NCBI RefSeq assembly: GCF_030929605.1
Contig: NZ_JAVFVS010000001.1
Location: 248,001 to 312,000, forward strand
From: Flavobacterium sp. LHD-80
GTDB lineage: Bacteria; Bacteroidota; Bacteroidia; Flavobacteriales; Flavobacteriaceae
Direction of reading: 5' to 3'
Length of the DNA stretch: 64,000 bases
Part shown: in pieces, positions 60,168 to 64,000 of the stretch
Layout: each line of letters begins with the position of its first letter
How positions within the stretch are numbered: the first letter of the stretch is position 1
Notes under the pieces: generated by a model
The model's database searches: none
Told to the model about the DNA's origin: nothing
What the model saw: only the letters and a program-made list of their open reading frames with translations
Translations under genes and position numbers: made by a program

Positions 60168-62027
60168 TTACCCTTTTAACCATGCATTTTTAAGTTTTTC
60201 TTTTGAAGCATCAGTAGCTTTAAAAGTTTCTGATTCTTCATAAGGATGTTTTACAGTTCCTTTAATAGTTTCTTCTTTTCCAGCACGTTTAATTTTTACA
60301 GTAATTGGATCATTTTCTTTCCAGTTGTCACTTTCTGTAATTAATTCGTAAATATTTGCTAGAGAATATGGTTTATCGTTTATTGCAACAATAACATCTC
60401 CGCCTTTAAGATTAAGGTTTTTGAAAAAATCATTCGGTTCAATATCAGAACGAACAGTAATTTCTTGAGTTTGTTTGTTTACAGAAATATAAGGAGTTTG
60501 TCCTTTAAGGAAAATTGGACCCGATTTTTTCTCAGTTGCTTTTGTTACACCTACTTTAGCTAAATAAACATCATAAGGAATTGGCGTAGTTCCGGCCACA
60601 TATTTAGTTAAAAATTCTCCAACTTCAGGATAAGTCAGTTGTGTAATTTTTGCAAAAAGCTCCTCATCGTTGAATGGTTTTTCAATTCCGTATTCATTTG
60701 ATAATTTGTGCATTAAGTCAAGAATTCCTCTTTCTCCGTTGCTCTTTTCTCTAATGATTATGTCAATACACATACCAATCAGTGCCCCTTTTTGATATAC
60801 GTTTAAATATTGATCTTTGTAAGGTTCCTGTAAAACGTTTTTACTCATTACAGTAAATGACATAGTATCATTTAAACCTTTTGCCTGCTCAATTTTGTCA
60901 GCAATACGAGTATAAAATTCAGCTTCGTCGATCAAACCTTGGTTGATTTGGAAAAGGTTTGCAAAGTACTCTGTTACACCTTCATACATCCATAAATGCT
61001 CTGACATTTTTGGAGCATTGTAATCAAAAAACTGAATTTCTTTTGAGTGAATTGTCAATGGTGTTACAATATGGAAAAACTCGTGCGAAACCACATCTTT
61101 CATTGATTCAACCAACTTTTCTTTAGGCATTGATTCTGGCAATACAACTGTTGTAGCCGTTGGGTGCTCTAAAGCTCCGAAACCATGCGCATCATCTTTT
61201 GCTAAGCTTGATAAATACAATAAAACAGTATATTTTTTAGTCGAATTAATTTTTCCTAAAAAGTTTTTCTGCGCCGTCATCATCGTTTTCATTTCCGGAG
61301 TGATGCTTTCAGCAGTAAATTTTCCAGTTGGAGAATACACAGCAATTAAAATATCCATTCCGTTTACGTTGAATGTCGTGTAATCTGGCTTAGAATACAT
61401 AATTGGATTTTCAACCAAAACAGCATAACGAGGCGTTACAAAAACATCACTTGTTTTGCTTGCATCTTCATCTGTCATCGACGTCGCGCCCCAAAGTGTT
61501 TCTGGATGTGTAATTGTAACTTTATAAGGAACATCTAGTTTATCTTGAAAATAACCTACAAAACCATGTGTGTTAACCATGAAGTTTACTCCAGCATTAA
61601 TGTTTGTTCCTGCTGGTGAAAATACGTCATCATTACCAAAACCAGTTCCTTTTTCAGTATCGAAAGTATCGCCAACTAAATAAGTGATTTTTTTAAGTGT
61701 TTTTGCATTCGAAATTGACCAAGAATTATCGTCAATTCTTTTTACAGTTAGTTCGTTTCCTTTGGCATCAAAAGCTTTAAAATCGTCTGAATATTTACCA
61801 TAATTATCTGTAGAATAAGTTCCAGGAACCGTCTTAGGGATACTGTAAATAATTTCATCCGTTTTAATTGCAGGAGGCGTTACAGTCACCAAAACTTTGT
61901 CGTCTTTTACATCAACAAGGTTAATGTTGACATCAACCGTTTTGCTTTTTGCATCTCCCGATGTGCTTCCGGTTTTACAGCTCCATAATGTTACAGCAAG
62001 AGCTAGTGTGTAGATTATTTTTTTCAT
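60168..62027 (-). CDS. M61 family metallopeptidase with PDZ domain
   Basis: This 619-residue protein has a lipobox (LWSC) and the M61 (glycyl aminopeptidase) layout. An N-terminal beta domain (DVNINLVDVKDDKVLVTVTPPAIKTDEIIYSIPKTVPGTYSTDNYG) precedes the catalytic domain with HEFFH (residues 315-319) and Glu353 in EGVTEYFAN, which bind zinc. A PDZ domain follows near 500-590 (GDVIVAINDKPYSLANIYELI). M61 enzymes cleave glycine or acidic residues from peptides. It is anchored in the envelope. Confidence 0.93.
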   Translation of the reverse strand: MKKIIYTLALAVTLWSCKTGSTSGDAKSKTVDVNINLVDVKDDKVLVTVTPPAIKTDEIIYSIPKTVPGTYSTDNYGKYSDDFKAFDAKGNELTVKRIDDNSWSISNAKTLKKITYLVGDTFDTEKGTGFGNDDVFSPAGTNINAGVNFMVNTHGFVGYFQDKLDVPYKVTITHPETLWGATSMTDEDASKTSDVFVTPRYAVLVENPIMYSKPDYTTFNVNGMDILIAVYSPTGKFTAESITPEMKTMMTAQKNFLGKINSTKKYTVLLYLSSLAKDDAHGFGALEHPTATTVVLPESMPKEKLVESMKDVVSHEFFHIVTPLTIHSKEIQFFDYNAPKMSEHLWMYEGVTEYFANLFQINQGLIDEAEFYTRIADKIEQAKGLNDTMSFTVMSKNVLQEPYKDQYLNVYQKGALIGMCIDIIIREKSNGERGILDLMHKLSNEYGIEKPFNDEELFAKITQLTYPEVGEFLTKYVAGTTPIPYDVYLAKVGVTKATEKKSGPIFLKGQTPYISVNKQTQEITVRSDIEPNDFFKNLNLKGGDVIVAINDKPYSLANIYELITESDNWKENDPITVKIKRAGKEETIKGTVKHPYEESETFKATDASKEKLKNAWLKG

Positions 62028-62098
62028 TTGTTCGCGTTTAGTTTTGTGTATTTGACTTATAAATTATGAAAATGTTACACACTTTATATAAATATAAA

Positions 62099-62126
62099 AA
62101 AAAACTCCTGAATTTCAGGAGTTTTC
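62099..62126 (-). terminator. Terminator of the DUF2805 gene
   Basis: The stem aaaactcctga / tcaggagtttt with T-run on the minus strand lies 3 bp past the DUF2805 stop codon. Confidence 0.8.
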
Positions 62127-62128
62127 TT

Positions 62129-62407
62129 TTAGTCTAGTTTGTTTTTTATGTAATATTTACCATCCAAATCTTCATCAAAGTCATCAATTTTGACTGGTTT
62201 TGGTTTTGGTTTATTTGCAATTGCCTTCTTTTTCCACATTTCAAATTTTTCTACAGGCATCTTCTTTTTCATGATTTCCAGAACTTCCTTTTCTGCTAAT
62301 CCAAATTCTTTTTTTATAATTTCAAATGGATTTTTTTCTTCTAAAGCTAAAGAAACAAGTCTTTCCGTTTGTTCCCAATTCAATTCTTTGCGGTTACTCT
62401 TTTTCAT
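62129..62407 (-). CDS. DUF2805 protein
   Basis: This 92-residue protein reads KELNWEQTERLVSLALEEKNPFEIIKKEFGLAEKEVLEIMKKKMPVEKFEMWKKKA, the DUF2805 (TIGR03643) core. A Lys/Pro-rich linker and an acidic tail follow. The family is common in Bacteroidota and lacks a known role; the core has a helix-turn-helix-like helix pair. Confidence 0.85.
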   Translation of the reverse strand: MKKSNRKELNWEQTERLVSLALEEKNPFEIIKKEFGLAEKEVLEIMKKKMPVEKFEMWKKKAIANKPKPKPVKIDDFDEDLDGKYYIKNKLD

Positions 62408-62527
62408 CTCGTGAAAATTAATTCAAAATAGAGGTTAATGATTAATAGATTGATTTTCATTTTATATATCAATATTAATAAAAAAAATAATTAGTTGGTA
62501 CTCCGAACTATATTTTTTTTGCTGATT

Positions 62528-63355
62528 TTAACTGTTTTTTGCTGATCTTGATTTTTGAAACGGAATTTGTAATAAATTTTTCAATTTGTTATGTTCTTCG
62601 GGCTCTGGATGAGTATCTACTCCATAAATCAGCTGGTCTTTTGGTAAAGTGGTAAAAGTGCTGAAAAGTCGGTCCCAAACTGAAAAAATATTCCCATAAT
62701 TACTGTCTGTGTAAGGCAGTACATAATGATGATGAACTTTATGCATATTTGGAGAAACAATAAAGTAGCTCAAGAAAACATCAAGTTTATTTGGCAATGA
62801 AATATTAGCATGATTGAATTGCGAAGCGATTACAGATAATGATTGATACAGAAAAACCATCCACATTGGACTTCCCACAATTAAAACGCCTAAAGTTGTA
62901 AATATAAACCGAATTACGCTTTCCCCCGGATGATGCCTGTTTGCAGTTGTCGTGTCAATCCAAGTATCGGTATGATGAATAAGATGAAATCGCCATAAAA
63001 ACTTCACTTTATGTTGTACTAAATGCGCCAAATAAGCACCAATTAAATCAAGTAAAAGCAAACCAATTATGGCATAAAGCCAAAGTGGCATTTCTGGAAG
63101 CCACTGCAAAATTCCAAAATGATTCTCAGTTGTCCAAGCTGCAGTTTTTATTAAAATAAAAGCCAAAACAAAATTGACTATAATCGTAGTAACTGTAAAA
63201 AAGATATTTATTCCTGCGTGATGCCATTTTTTATACTGCATTTGAAAAAGCGGAAAAGCATTTTCAATCAACCAAAAAATAGTTATTCCTCCTATCAAAA
63301 TTAAACTTCGATGCGAAGATGGAATTGTACCAAAATATGCAATAATATCATTCAT
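62528..63355 (-). CDS. Sterol desaturase / fatty acid hydroxylase family protein
   Basis: This 275-residue membrane protein has the di-iron histidine clusters HLVQH, HLIHH (FHLIHHTDTWIDTTTANRHHP) and HKVHHHYV near the C-terminus, plus several membrane segments. The family hydroxylates or desaturates fatty acids, sterols or carotenoids with oxygen. The substrate in flavobacteria is unknown; hydroxy-lipid or carotenoid-related roles are possible. It is monocistronic. Confidence 0.9.
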   Translation of the reverse strand: MNDIIAYFGTIPSSHRSLILIGGITIFWLIENAFPLFQMQYKKWHHAGINIFFTVTTIIVNFVLAFILIKTAAWTTENHFGILQWLPEMPLWLYAIIGLLLLDLIGAYLAHLVQHKVKFLWRFHLIHHTDTWIDTTTANRHHPGESVIRFIFTTLGVLIVGSPMWMVFLYQSLSVIASQFNHANISLPNKLDVFLSYFIVSPNMHKVHHHYVLPYTDSNYGNIFSVWDRLFSTFTTLPKDQLIYGVDTHPEPEEHNKLKNLLQIPFQKSRSAKNS

Positions 63356-63482
63356 GATTCTATAATGTATTTTTTCAAATGTAATAAAATTGATGAAATA
63401 ATAACATTAATTTTAAGAAATGTAAATTTTTGTTATTGCTTTAATGCGTATTGTTTAATAAGGGCAAAGTATTGGACAAAAA

Positions 63483-63523
63483 AAAAGAGAAAAAAGGTCA
63501 ATAAGACTTCTTTTTTCTCTTTA
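63483..63523 (-). terminator. Terminator of the GlsB/YeaQ-like gene
   Basis: The stem aaagagaaaaaaggtc / gacttcttttttctcttt has a T-rich minus-strand flank. Confidence 0.7.
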
Positions 63524-63563
63524 TAAGATATTAGGTTAACTAATTTATTTTGATGCTTTTGGT

Positions 63564-63806
63564 CTAAGCTTTTTTAATAAGGCTAATGATAAACAGTAAA
63601 ACCCACGCGCCACCAACAGCAATTAAAATTTGCCAAAGAAGAGTGCCTCCACCAATGCCAAGTTTTCCAGCGATCCAACCACCAACTATACCACCAATGA
63701 TTCCAACGATGATATTGCCAATTAATCCAAATCCGGCACCTTTCCAAATTTGACCAGCTAGCCATCCAGAAATTGCCCCTATAAGTAAGAAATATAAAAA
63801 TTCCAT
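63564..63806 (-). CDS. GlsB/YeaQ/YmgE-type stress membrane protein
   Basis: This 80-residue protein is hydrophobic and Gly-rich with the family pattern LLIGAISGWLAGQIWKGAGFGLIGNIIVGIIGGIVGGWIAGKLGIGG. These transglycosylase-associated proteins are small stress-induced inner membrane proteins without a shown enzyme activity. It is followed upstream by the aquaporin gene on the same strand. Confidence 0.9.
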   Translation of the reverse strand: MEFLYFLLIGAISGWLAGQIWKGAGFGLIGNIIVGIIGGIVGGWIAGKLGIGGGTLLWQILIAVGGAWVLLFIISLIKKA

Positions 63807-63837
63807 ATGTTTTATTTTTTAGTTTGTATTTGAGTTA

Positions 63838-64000
63838 TTATGCTTCAGCATGATTTTGTAGTAAATTCTTATAGATGAATCCTGCTACAATTGCACCTAA
63901 AATAGGAGCGACCCAAAACAGCCAAACTTGAGATAACGGTTCACCGCCAGTAAAAATAGCCTGAGATAAAGATCTCGCAGGATTTACAGAAGTATTTGTA
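63838..64000 (-). CDS. Aquaporin (MIP family), C-terminal part, 5' end outside window
   Basis: The visible 53 codons read [52 protein letters not shown]. The second NPA box (NPARS) and the last transmembrane helix identify an aquaporin. The start is beyond the right edge. The sub-type (water or glycerol) is not decided, although NPARSL fits AqpZ-like water channels. Confidence 0.88.
   Translation of the reverse strand, partial: TNTSVNPARSLSQAIFTGGEPLSQVWLFWVAPILGAIVAGFIYKNLLQNHAEA

Overview
The window looks like chromosomal DNA of a flavobacterium (Bacteroidota, most likely Flavobacterium). The sequence is AT-rich. Promoters follow the Bacteroidota form (TTTG about 17-20 bp upstream of TAnnTTTG) and Shine-Dalgarno sequences are weak. 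Typical families are present: DUF5723, DUF2805, DUF4197, CHASE3 kinase, GH92, M61, S9, type II plus type III glutamine synthetase, a PorE-like fragment and a curli system. I see no rRNA, tRNA, CRISPR array, prophage or intact insertion sequence.

Layout. 1-9.4 kb: mixed envelope and small membrane proteins (partial acyltransferase, S9 peptidase, SRPBCC protein) and a PAS/LuxR-type regulator, with REP-like repeats at 7.3, 8.7 and 9.5 kb. 9.65-12.3 kb: a lone 884-residue gene joining an HsdR-type nuclease domain, a P-loop NTPase and an S1 RNA-binding domain, a plausible defence gene. 12.6-15.6 kb: prfA and a DUF5723 protein. 15.9-22.5 kb: a minus-strand envelope-stress block (holin-like, YtxH, DUF5670, beta-barrel, CHASE3 histidine kinase, response regulator, AraC regulator, CsbD, Dps). 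22.8-35.5 kb: metabolic genes (pyrF, BtuF-like, katA, purU, L,D-transpeptidase, fused acyl-CoA mutase IcmF). 24.7-25.2 kb: two tandem copies of a putative small RNA on the minus strand.

36.9-41.1 kb holds four related small secreted proteins on the minus strand and a divergent AraC regulator. Three of the four, and the regulator, share an upstream block centred on a near-palindrome AACC-N6-GGTT. 41.4-48.0 kb has an esterase, a collagen-like lipoprotein, TerC and divergent type II and type III glutamine synthetases.

48.1-53.8 kb is a curli-type functional amyloid operon: a large curlin with an 11-residue period, a small curlin, CsgE with an extra N-terminal domain, CsgF with a Thr-Gly hexanucleotide repeat, CsgG fused to a beta-barrel-like C-terminus, and a propeller lipoprotein. 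It is preceded by a good promoter and a LytTR-type direct-repeat operator (two 9-mers with 21-bp periodicity). 54.0-64.0 kb has a PurM-like protein, GNAT, GH92, M61 peptidase, sterol desaturase-like protein, a GlsB/YeaQ stress protein and a partial aquaporin.

Many gaps are filled with long imperfect inverted repeats from several word-like families, some of them enclosing the terminator of the upstream gene. The items most worth following are the nuclease-NTPase-S1 gene, the curli operon with its operator and domain fusions, the secreted-protein array with its shared operator, and the tandem small-RNA candidate.
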